Shown here: one piece after another, positions 55,068 to 64,000 of the stretch
Layout of the letters: each line of letters opens with the position of its first letter
How positions within the stretch are numbered: position 1 is the first letter of the stretch
Source: Azolla caroliniana
Taxonomy: Eukaryota; Polypodiophyta
Reading direction: 5' to 3'
Assembly (NCBI GenBank): GCA_043228905.1
Contig: JBHGNT010000008.1
Coordinates: 9,548,001 to 9,612,000 of the forward strand
Length of the DNA stretch: 64,000 bases
Translations under genes and position numbers: made by a program
Notes under the pieces: generated by a model
The model's database searches: none
What the model saw: only the letters and a program-made list of their open reading frames with translations
What the model was told of the DNA's origin: nothing

Positions 55068-56050
55068 TATGGACAGAGGTATGGGAAGCTCGCTACTGAC
55101 TAAAAAGCTTGATAGGAGCAAACACGCATCTTGGTCGTACAAGATGCACCAGTGCCTGCTCGGTCACGACTACTGGAGCTATGTACCAGCACCCGATTGG
55201 ACACATAGAGATTTTTCGGCTTAGGAACAAGCGGCAAGCAGAGTTCTCTACTACTTTGCATCCTGTGTGAGCAACGAGCTATTGAGCTATATTTGGGATG
55301 CTAAGATGCCAAAGGACACGTGGGTGAATCTCAAAAAGATTTTCGCCGCAAGCACAATGGCCAGGAAGCTGTAACTCAGGCAGGAGCTCAACAATGTCTG
55401 GCAGAAAGATCTGCCTGTGGCCGATTACACGGCCCAAATCAAGGAAATCTACGATTCCCTCGCCTCCGTCAACGTGAACGTTGAGGAAGATGAAATGGTG
55501 CAGGTTTGTCTTGGTGGGTTAGCGTCAAATTTTGGAGCGTTTTGAACGACGGTCTATACAAGGGAGAATACACCTTCATTCTTCGTGCTTCAGTCAATGT
55601 TGCTCATGGAGGAAAATCACGGGAATACACACGCTAACAACAAGATGTTGTACACAGAGGTAGATAGGCGCGCAATGGAGGCGGCCTACAAGAGCAGAAC
55701 ATGCGGCATAATCAAAATGCCCACAACAGTTCCAGACCCTCCACAAGCAGGGGGGTGATGGCGGCGCCGGAAGCCGGCAAGAGAAGCCCGCGTCGGAATG
55801 TTGGTTCTGTGGCAAGAAAGGCCACAAGGAGAGTGAGTGCTAGAAAAAGAAAGCTGATTCGGACAAAGCTGGATCGAGCGAAAGATACGCGGGAAGACGT
55901 CAAAGGTCGCACTATGCCGAGGGCTCCGAACGAGCCGGAAATGGATCGGGCCCCCCCTTTGTAATGAAGCATAAGGCCAATTCGATGGCCGTGAACACCT
56001 CAAAATCGAATGAGGTGTGGTATGTTGATTCCGGAGCGTCAAATCATATG
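55068..56050 (+). pseudogene. Copia gag
   Basis: From MDRGMGSSLLTKKLDRSKHA the frame follows the Gag/UBN2 pattern (ASWSYKMHQCLLGHDYW; WVNLKKIFAASTMARK; RQELNNVWQKDLPVADYTAQ; EEDEMVQVCLGGLASNFGAF) to the zinc knuckle CWFCGKKGHKESEC at 55799-55840. Stops lie at 55222-55224, about 55372 (CAG-like to TAA) and about 55543, and a shift near 55700-55760 precedes the knuckle. Confidence 0.88.
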
Positions 56051-57400
56051 ACGAGTCACGAGAAATGGTTCTCGTACTTGGAGAAACCGGAATCACAAGC
56101 AGTGGTCAAAACCGGAATCACAAGGAGTGGTCGAAACCGGAGACGACACTCTACATACCATCAAACATGTCGGTGAAGTTCCCCTCAGCCACGTCGGGCA
56201 GAAAGGGAAGCTCATGAACGTGTTGCATGTCCCGACAATAACCAAGAACCTTGTGTCGGTTGGACAGATCGTCGACTAAGGTATGCAAGTTCGATTCACG
56301 CATCTCGGCCGCTTCATAGAAGAGGAAGGCAAAGTAATCGCGCAAGGGTGCCATGAAGGGAGGATGTTTATCCTCGACACTAATCAAGCCGGAACCGCGT
56401 TGTATGCGAAAGGACAAAAGGTCAAATTGGATATCGACTTGCAGCACAAGCGGTTCGACCATGTAAATTTCCCACGGCTTCGTGAGATGCAGATGAAGAA
56501 CATTGTTTTCGGCTTGCCGAAATTTCGAGGCCGGAATGGCCAAGTTTGCGAAGCCTATCAGATGGGAAAACAACACCGACTTCCATTCCCCAACGAGCGA
56601 AATCGTAGTCGAAATCCACTGGATTTGATCCATTCGGATGTGTGGGGACCGGCACAGAATGTGAGTCTCGGTGGAAACCATTACTTTGTAACCTTCATCG
56701 ACGACTTCACTCGGCACACGTGGGTATGCACGATCGGGAAGAAGAGAGAAGTCTTCGCATGTTTCCTGAAGGTGAAGAGCCTTGCGGAAAGGGAAATAGG
56801 GCATAAGATCAAATGCCTACGGTCCAATGGCGGGAAGAAGTACTTCTCCGACCAGTTCACAAGTTATCTACAGAAGGAGGGAATTCGACGTGAATTCTCG
56901 TGTAGATACATGCCGCTACATAACGGCATGGCCGAGCGGAAGAATCAGACAATCGAAGAAGCGGCCAAGGCAATGCTTGAAGAGAAGCATATGCCAAAAT
57001 TTTATTGGGCCAAAGCCATGAAGACGGTTGTCTACTTGCAGAGTCGGACTTCTGCTAATGGAGTGTCGCCATATGTGTTGTATTTCGGGAAGAAGCTGAA
57101 CTTGGCACACTTGAGGATTTTCGGCAGCATCGCAGATGTAAACGTGCCGAAAGAAAAGAGGAGGAAGCTGGACGCCAAAGCCGAGAAGTGTATCTTGGTC
57201 GGCTATTCAGACGAGTAGACGGGGTATAAGTGTTATAACCCCCGAACAAAGGAAGTACGCGTAAGTCAAGACGTTGTATTCGACGAGTCCGCTTCATGGT
57301 ACTTGCCCTCATCTCCAATTCCTCATGACTCCATTCCGAATTCTGAGGACAAAGTCAGCAAGGCCGAAATGCCTCCGCACGATGAAGAAGAGCTCTAAGA
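55964..57400 (+). pseudogene. Copia protease and integrase
   Basis: The protease has an intact VWYVDSGASNHMTSHEKWF. A 25-bp tandem duplication (56084-56133, AAACCGGAATCACAAGSAGT units) shifts the frame. It resumes LMNVLHVPTITKNLVSVGQI, then integrase with LQHKRFDHVNF and CEAYQMGKQHRLPF (second zinc Cys is Tyr). The core has LIHSDVWGP, LRSNGGKKYFS (catalytic Asp is Asn) and AERKNQT. Stops follow IVD at about 56278 and SDE at about 57216. Inactive. Confidence 0.88.
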
Positions 57401-57689
57401 GAGAGTCCGATCTCATTTCGGCTAAGTGGGCCGAATGAGGGCTTGGGCCGAAATGGCCAACCTATTGAAGAGGTGGCGGGTAGTGAAGACTCAATTGTGA
57501 TGTCCCCGCGTAAAGAACCGAGGAGACGGTTTACGCGCAATGAGAAGGGCAAGAAGAAAATGTCGGAGTACGGGCCAATTGAGAAGGAACCTCCACGAAA
57601 GAGGTCGGAATTAGCCGGAAAGGTCATGAAATCAAGTAATCGCGAATTACGTTGATCAACCCGCCAGAAGAACCCCATAAAAAGATACA

Positions 57690-58994
57690 GGTATAATGAG
57701 TACATGGCGCATCATTACGCATACATGACGCGAGTGGTGGAAGTGCGTGAGCCGGAGAGCTACACAGAAGCGGCAAAAGACGCGAACTGGCGTGCCACGA
57801 TGGAGGAAGAGATGCGCGCTTTGACTAATAATGAGACTTGGGACCTGGTTGATGCACCGACGGGTGTAAAGCTGATCAGATGTAGGTGGGTGTACATTAC
57901 GCGCTGAATATGCTCTTCAAGTTCGGGATGGCAAATTGTAAGCCCATTTCGACCCCTCTGGAAAAAAATGTAAAGCTTTGCCGAGACTCGAGAAAGGCAT
58001 GCGACCCGACACGGTTTTGACAAATTGTCGGAAGCCTCATCTATTTGACGATTACTCGGCCGGATCTTAGCTACCTGGTCAGCTTAATCAATCAATTTGT
58101 GTCGCAGCCTACGGCCGAACACTTTCAGTGCGCACAAAGGATATTGCGATATGTAAGCAGCACGAAAGACATGGGCTTTCTATATCGAGCAGGCGTAGCC
58201 GAATAGTTGGTTGGCTACACGGATGCCGATTGGGACGGAAATGCAACGATCGTAGATCCACATCCGGGTACACATTCTCCTTGGGTTATGCAGCGATCGT
58301 GTGGAGCAGCAAGAAGCAGCCGATAGTAGCATTGTCGAGCACGGAGGCTGAATATCGAGGGGTGACTGTCGCTACGTGCGGATTCATTTGGCTGAAACGG
58401 CTATTACGGGATCTGCATGTAGAGGTGTCTGATCCGACGACGATCTATTGCAACAACCTCAGCAGTATCCACCTTGCGAAAAACCCCGTATTCAACACCC
58501 GGACCAAGCACATTGAGGTGCACTACTTTGTCCGTGAGTGGGTCCTCTCAGGTGAAGTCGAACTAGCGTATGTTCCGACGGATCGGCAGGTTGTCGACAT
58601 CTTCACCAAGCCTCCTAGTCTCGACAAGTTACGACATTTCTCGGGGGAGCTAGGGTTGTGTCACCTCGAAAGGAAGAACAAGAACAGGAACAAGAGCATG
58701 AAAGGAAGAACAAGAACTTGAGAGGGAGAAAGGAAGAACAGGAACATCGACTTTAGGGGGAGAAAGGCAAAACAAGAACAAGAGCAAGAAAGGAGCGGAG
58801 GTGTTCACCATGGTGGAAGTGACCGTGTTGAGGAATCAGACGAAGAATTTGATTTCGAACTGGCTGAAGAACCTGAAGAAAGAAGCAAGGGCCATAATCA
58901 TAGGAAAGAGTCGAAGACAACCGAATCAGGGGGAGATAAGGCCAAGACGAAGACGTGGTCAGAAGTTGTCAAAGGCCTGAAGACTAAAGACTAA
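57690..58994 (+). pseudogene. Copia RT ends and RNase H, with internal deletion and C-terminal extension
   Basis: The RT start is present (SYTEAAKDANWRATMEEEMR, VKLIRCRWVYITR to 57904), then the sequence jumps to the RT end (FKFGMANCKPISTPLEKNVK), so the palm with the catalytic YVDD is deleted. RNase H follows (VGYTDADWDG; QPIVALSSTEAEYRGV; IYCNNLSSIHLAKNPVF; TKHIEVHYFVREW). After TGA 58719-58721 the same frame stays open for 90 codons to TAA 58992-58994, acidic then basic (EESDEEFDFELAEEPEE; KTWSEVVKGLK). Confidence 0.85.
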
Positions 58995-59279
58995 TTGGAG
59001 ACAGCCAATTCGGAGGAAAGCGGAATTGAATCGGAAACGTTCGATTCAGTTATTACGAATTGACTGAGGGACAAGCAGAGAAAAGGGCAACAAACGATGC
59101 ACCAACACCATGACAGCAAGGGAGCTGAGAAGGGCCAAAGGAGCAGACAAGCCGACCAGAAGGGTCGAAGCGCACGGAATCAAACGGGTCGAGGAGCGCG
59201 AGCGAGGTGTGAAGCCAGAAGGAAGAGGGGCGTAGATCTAGAAGAGCGGACGAAACCTCAAGTTGAGCTTGAGGTGGAG

Positions 59280-59677
59280 TGTTGAGAGACAAGCTCAATA
59301 TTCGGTGCGTAATCAGGTGCGTAACCGAGTGCGTAAACTGGGTGCATAAAACCGTGCGCACAATAGGCCGTAGCGGTGCGTAAACCGCAAAGCCGTTGGA
59401 AAGATATTCCGTGTAGGAATATATTTTGGGAGCTAGTGTAGAGCTCAGTTATGAGCATTGAAGTACGTGTCAATACTTCTGTCAGTGCGTATGGACTTGT
59501 ATAAAATGTGCGAAATGAGCACAAAGCATGTACAGAGTGTTATTATTTTGAAATAGAATTGAGTTTTCTGCTCTCTCCGTTTGTCCCTCTCTCTCTCTGC
59601 GTTTACCGAACTCTCTTTCTTTTCCAAACTGTGTACCCTGTCTTTCGTATACGCTTCCACACATATATTCTTTTACA
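59280..59677 (+). mobile_element. 3' LTR of the copia element
   Basis: It matches 54559-54956 over its full length at about 89% identity, with the same TG/CA ends and the AAAAC duplication right after it. Confidence 0.95.
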
Positions 59678-60126
59678 AAAACAAAGTTTGGTGGTTAAAG
59701 ATGAGGGGAAAAAACCGTTGTATAGAACTAGTGATGTTGTTGTTGAAAAGGATTGACATCATGTTAAGGGAAAGTCAAAGGGGAAATCAATGAATATGCA
59801 ACGTAATAGTTTGCCCACTACTCTTGAGATTGCTTGGAAAGGAAATTCAGGAACTAGGGAGGGTGCTCGAAAAGTTCATTGGCAAAGAGAATTTAGGGAT
59901 AAGGGATTACCCCTTCACCTTCAATTCGATTCATTGGGACGAGTTGTAAATTCATTGAATTCTTGAGGTTTTCGTCAAGCGAGAGAACCTGAACAAAAGA
60001 TTTCAATAGACAACCCTAAGGATGTGGTGCATGAAAATCCATATGCAGCATTGGAACATGCTTTGACTAGTTTCATGACATCGGTAGCTCTAAAGGTGTA
60101 AGTGTACCCATAACATTGTTGATTGA
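59678..60126 (+). pseudogene. L1-like LINE ORF1 tail and inter-ORF region
   Basis: After the copia element the LINE frame resumes (SLVVKDEGKKPLYRTSDVVV; RNSLPTTLEIAWKGNSGT; KVHWQREFRDKGLPLHLQFD), basic and low complexity as in ORF1 tails, with stops near 59964 and 60100. Confidence 0.65.
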
Positions 60127-62401
60127 ATGAAAGTGGTAACATGGAATGTGAGAGGGGCATGTTCTCCTCATAAGAAGTACTATATATTTTGGGAAACTTT
60201 GTTAAGTAAACAATGGGATGTATTATGTGCAGTTGAGCATAAGTGTCATGAGTTAACAGGATCCACAGTTCATTTACATGGATATTCATCATTCTATGTA
60301 GGACATCTTAATAATCATTATTCAAGTGTGGTATTAATCGCGCGGAATAAATATTATCCTCAAGTGGTGCATAATGATCCTTATGGTCGGTTTTTGGTTC
60401 TAGAAATTACTTTTTTTGGTGAGGTTGTGTGGGTGGTTGGGATTTATTCCCCTAACCAAGCCACTCAACGTTTTGCATTATGGGGTTCACTCCTTCAAAA
60501 CCTATGTCTGGGTCGTCCCAAATTACTTATGAGTGATTTTAACATGTGTGTTGATGCATCTCAATCTACGTCTGAACATTCAATCATGGATGATCCTGAG
60601 CAACTTGCTTGGGATGCATTGGCTATGGAGGTTCTGAAGTTGGATGTTTGGACATGGTTGCATGGGAATGATCCAGGTTTTACTTTCTAATCCGCTCAAC
60701 ATAAACAAATATGGAGTTGGTTAGATAGAATGTATGTGATATACAATGATTCCTTTTTACTGACATCACTTTGTATGAAAGTTCTACAAGATGTAGGAAC
60801 TTCAGATCACTTTCCTATTTGTTTGGAGGTTTGTAATCATGCAATTGACATGTATAAATCCTTACTTGGAAAGCCTCCATTACGCTTTAACTCTTTTTCT
60901 TCAACCTCACTTTGATTCTCTCATTGAGCAAATTTTGGTAAATTTTTCACAAGAAGTGAATCTTAAAGGAGTCAAAGCATGGGATATCACGTTACGAAAC
61001 ATTAAGATCATTCATCATATGTATGGAGTAACTAATGCTCAATGAAGAAGAGGTCTTCTTCGACAATTCTCACAAGTTAAAGGGGCTCTTAACTTTGATG
61101 TTTCAACATTCTTGGGCTTCTGGTCCTATGCCTCAAGCTTGGAAGGTTGGTCTAATTAAATTAGTTCCAAAGGTGACATCTCCCGAGTCATTTCATCAAT
61201 GCAGACCTATTTCTTTGATAGGGGGGTTGTATAAGATATTTACAAAGGTCTTGGCAAATAGATTACAAAAGTATTTGCCAAAGTTGATACATCCTGCCCA
61301 ATATGGTTTTATTGCACGTAGGAATATATTGCATAATGTGTTGAATGTTCAAATGGCCATGGATTATGCTCGAAACACTCATCAAGAATTGATTATGGTG
61401 CAATTAGATTTGGAGAAAGCTTATGATCATGTTAATTGGTCATTTTTTCTAGGTTAATGCATATAATGGGCTTTGGACCTCGTATGTCTTGCCTCATATT
61501 TTTATTAGGAAAAGATGCGGTGTCTCGAGTAATGCTTAATGGGGGAGTTACATCAGATATTGCCCTCACAAGATCCGTTCGTCAAGGATGCCTTCTTAGC
61601 CCATCGTTGTTTGCTATTGTTACTCATCCCTTGTTAGTGATGTTATCAAGGCTTGCAACAAATGGTGACATTGTGGGTCTACACCTTCTATCTGGAGGGC
61701 AACTAGTAGCACAAGCTTTGGCTGATGATTCTTTCCTATTTTTACAAGCCTCACGAAAGAATCTTGAGAAGGGAATGCTTGTATGGAACCAATTTGCATT
61801 GGCTTCCGAATTAAATATTAATTGGAGGAAGTCTAGTCTCATATCATGTACTGAAAAGGGATTTGGAATGTTTAGGATGACAAGGATCTGTGGTGAAGAA
61901 AGGCTCTATTTTTTGACACTTGGGCTATTCATTAGGAATGAATGTTACAAATGGTCAATTGATTGAATGAATGTCTAGTAAGTTGAGGGATAAGTTCATG
62001 TATTGGAAGTCACAATCTTGGCCATTTCATGTACGCTTGAAGGTTGTACAATGTATTATGGAACCCATGATACTATATTACTTGCCATTGTTGCCATGGA
62101 CAAAGAAGGCTTTGCATTCTATTTTGCAACCTCTTCGATATTTGTTGTGGAAGAAGGGGGATAAGATGGGAATCACTTGGGTTGCATGGAATCATCTAGC
62201 AACCCCTAAGCGCTTTAGGGGAGCTGAAATACTGAACTTATCTAAGCATATGATGGCTCATAGTTTTTCATTATTACAAGACATGTGTTCAAACTCACAA
62301 CCATGGATATCTATTGTTCAATATTCATTGAGAACAAGGGTTTAAGACATGGGAGGACAACGATTAAGGCTTCAAGGTGACAATTAATGAATGGATGTAT
62401 T
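60127..62401 (+). pseudogene. L1-like LINE ORF2: endonuclease and RT
   Basis: ATG 60127 opens MKVVTWNVRGACSPHKKYYI, the usual LINE endonuclease start, then LCAVEHKCHE (metal-binding Glu), VVGIYSPN, LLMSDFNMCV and, after a stop at 60688, TSDHFPICLE. A deletion near 60890-61030 removes the region between endonuclease and RT. The RT has VGLIKLVPKV, CRPISLIGGLYKIFTKVLAN, MVQLDLEKAYDHVNWSFF, SVRQGCLLSPSLFAIV and catalytic ALADDSFLFLQ. Stops and shifts near 60915, 61455 and 61965. It is cut at 62402 by a chromovirus LTR. Confidence 0.9.
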
Positions 62402-62852
62402 TGTCAGAACCAAGAGAAAAGATAGAGTGGTAGAAGAAAGATGTAAAGAGATCACAAGAAGAGAGGAATGAAGTGATAAGAGAAGAATGAATGTATTACT
62501 AAGATAGAATGAATATGGATACAAGAAAGGTGACGAAATCTTAAGACTGGTGTTGGTTCGAATTGGTTTGAGAAGAATTGTATGTCCATATTTATAGGTT
62601 CCTATAGAATAGCCTAGTGATTTCTATAATGTTCTAGAATGTTCTAGACCTAGAATATTCTAAGATGTTCTAGGATATTCTAGAATGTTCTAGAATGTTC
62701 TAGGACATTTACAATAATCAATCTATTATAGGAAGTAGCTTTTATTATTTTATATAATCATATGTTATCCTAATGGGTAGGTTCTTTATTATGTATTACA
62801 AAGTCTTGGGTTCAAGCCCAAGTGAAGCCATGATTCTTATGTATTCATGACA
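62402..62852 (-). mobile_element. 3' LTR of the second chromovirus
   Basis: On the minus strand it runs from TGTCATGAATACATAAG at 62852 to TTCTGACA at 62402, 451 bp. A polypurine tract (CGAAGGGGAGATAG) precedes it. It contains a tRNA-like GGGTTCAAGCCC block (about 62809-62820, + strand), a long HSE array and a TATA box. Confidence 0.92.
62588..62708 (-). promoter_or_regulatory. LTR promoter with 5-bp-phased heat-shock-element array
   Basis: On the + strand TTC and GAA units alternate at exact 5-bp steps: TTC 62632, GAA 62637, TTC 62642, then GAA 62653, TTC 62658, (AGA 62663), TTC 62668, (GGA 62673), TTC 62678, GAA 62683, TTC 62688, GAA 62693, TTC 62698, (GGA 62703). This is the nGAAnnTTCn grammar bound by trimeric heat-shock factors. 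The TATA box (minus CTATAAATAT, 62588-62597) lies about 35 bases downstream in the direction of transcription. Confidence 0.75.
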
Positions 62853-64000
62853 CTATCTCCCCTTCGAGAACGACAAGTGGAAGTCGTCGTTAACAATGTA
62901 GGGCCCAGTTTGTTTGGATAACGGTGATGGAAGTCTTTGACAAGAGCTTGAGCATTAGAAACATTATTGACGGGTTCCCAAGTGAGATCACTCGGAGGAT
63001 AGCCAACCTAATCCTCCTGATAATAGAGTTTATTCCGCACAATCTTCGAATCAAGAATAGCAGCTACCTCATATTCAAGGCAGTCAACAAGGTGGACAGA
63101 GGGTGGAGGTGGCACAACACAATTAGGAATAGAAGAGGTGCGACAAGGTTCCAAACGAGAGCTATGAAAGACTGGGTGAAGCCACATGTGTGCTGGAAGA
63201 TTAAGACGAAAGGTGGCATTGTTAATACGCGCAATGATGAGAAAAGGACCTAAGCGTTGATAATAGAGCTTCTCACATGGCCGGGTAGTCTTGATGTGAT
63301 GACGAAGCAACCATACTTGGTCGCCAACCTTAAAAGGAGACTTAAGACGATGGCGATCTGCGTTGGTCTTATGTTGTGGTTGAGCTGTCTGAAGATGTGA
63401 AGATAACACTAACTGGATTCGATGTAGTCAATGAAGATGATGCTCAACACTAGGGTTTCGTGCGACCTTGGGAAGATCCAAGATACACCATCGAGGATGG
63501 TTACTGGTGTAGGCAAAGAAAGGTGTAATCTTGGTAGAATAGTGTACCGTGTTATTCTATACAAACTCAGCCAAATGTAAAATATTGCTCTAATCATCTT
63601 GTTGATAACTGATGAAGCATCTAAGATATTGCTCGAGTGTTTGATTTGTGCGCTCTATTTGTCCGTCGGTTTGTGGATGATAAGCCGAAGAGAGTTCGCA
63701 GGAGATTTTGAGGCTTGCCCATAGGTGCTTCCAAAAGTGAGAGATAAATTGAGGACCATGATCAGTAATTATATCGTTTGGAAGACCATGGTGGCGAAAT
63801 ACTTCACGCATAATGATATCTGTGGTTTCCTGACTAATGATACTCTTTACACATGGTAAAAAATGTGCCATTTTGGTAAATGGATCCACTACTGTTAAAA
63901 TGGTATCAAATCCTTTTGAAGGCGGCATATCCGTAATGAAATCCATAGAAATAGACTGCCATGGCTTGGTTGGAGGCGGCAATGGTTGTAACAAGCCATA
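62853..64000 (-). pseudogene. Chromovirus pol: integrase and chromodomain
   Basis: The integrase core is open at 63590-63994 (SMDFITDMPPSKGFDTILTV; ITDHGPQFIS; TDGQIERTNQT, all three acidic residues present). After a damaged stretch at 63410-63590 comes the C-terminal part (VGDQVWLLRHHIKTTRPCEK) and the chromodomain (YEVAAILDSKIVRNKLYYQE). A TAG near 63006 replaces the expected Trp before VGYPPSDLTWEP. Confidence 0.88.

Larger units (their letters stand above)
54559..59677 (+). mobile_element. Copia LTR retrotransposon, RT deleted
   Basis: LTRs at 54559-54956 and 59280-59677 are both 398 bp and differ at about 43 positions by my count (11%). Flanks carry AAAAC on both sides (54554-54558 and 59678-59682). 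The order of gag, protease, integrase, RT, RNase H identifies a copia element. It lies within LINE ORF1 and is clearly older than the Tat-like insertion. Confidence 0.95.
62402..64000 (-). mobile_element. Second chromovirus (runs off the window)
   Basis: A 3' LTR (62402-62852) is preceded on the minus strand by chromodomain and integrase sequence of the same family as 34929-50069. Only the 3' part lies in the window. The base run next to the LTR on the left is GTATT, to be matched with the missing end. Confidence 0.92.

Overview
This is nuclear DNA from a land plant with a large, repeat-rich genome. The evidence is nested LTR retrotransposons and LINEs, plant-style GT-AG introns, and a plant-type bHLH transcription factor. 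I cannot name the species. The chromoviral Gag style and the RTE-like LINE resemble elements I associate with seed-free plants (ferns, lycophytes, mosses), but this is inference.

Layout. 1-5430: a copia-type LTR fragment followed by a decayed minus-strand Ty3/gypsy element with 5' LTR, PBS, gag and protease-RT-RNase H. 5440-6506: an LTR-like fragment and a LINE endonuclease relic. 6507-11413: a composite, pol-less Tat/Athila-like element whose gag-like reading frame is split by a tRNA-headed SINE with a perfect 17-bp target-site duplication. 11414-13620: the 5' end of a minus-strand copia element holding a solo LTR with a perfect 5-bp duplication.

13621-32280 is the host-gene island. A 1515-residue coiled-coil protein gene built from tandem repeats (15203-19750, +) converges on a four-exon bHLH gene (31890 down to 21442, -). 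The third and fourth bHLH exons were found by splice sites and reading frame. The second intron, about 8.5 kb, contains a nearly open L1-type LINE, several minisatellites and a possible solo LTR.

33657-52465: a relic of the coiled-coil gene, then a decayed unidentified coding sequence that is tandemly duplicated. A minus-strand chromovirus (34929-50069) sits in the duplication. The chromovirus is split in its RNase H by a Tat/Athila-like element (37098-46937, +) with matching target-site duplication, open gag, pol and a large third ORF. An RTE-like LINE follows. 52500-64000: an RT scrap and an L1-like LINE (ORF1 and ORF2). That LINE is split by a copia element (54559-59677, perfect duplication) and cut at 62402 by a second chromovirus that runs off the window.

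Only the coiled-coil gene and the bHLH gene look like host genes. The most striking regulatory signal is a 5-bp-phased array of heat-shock-element units next to the TATA box in the chromovirus LTRs.
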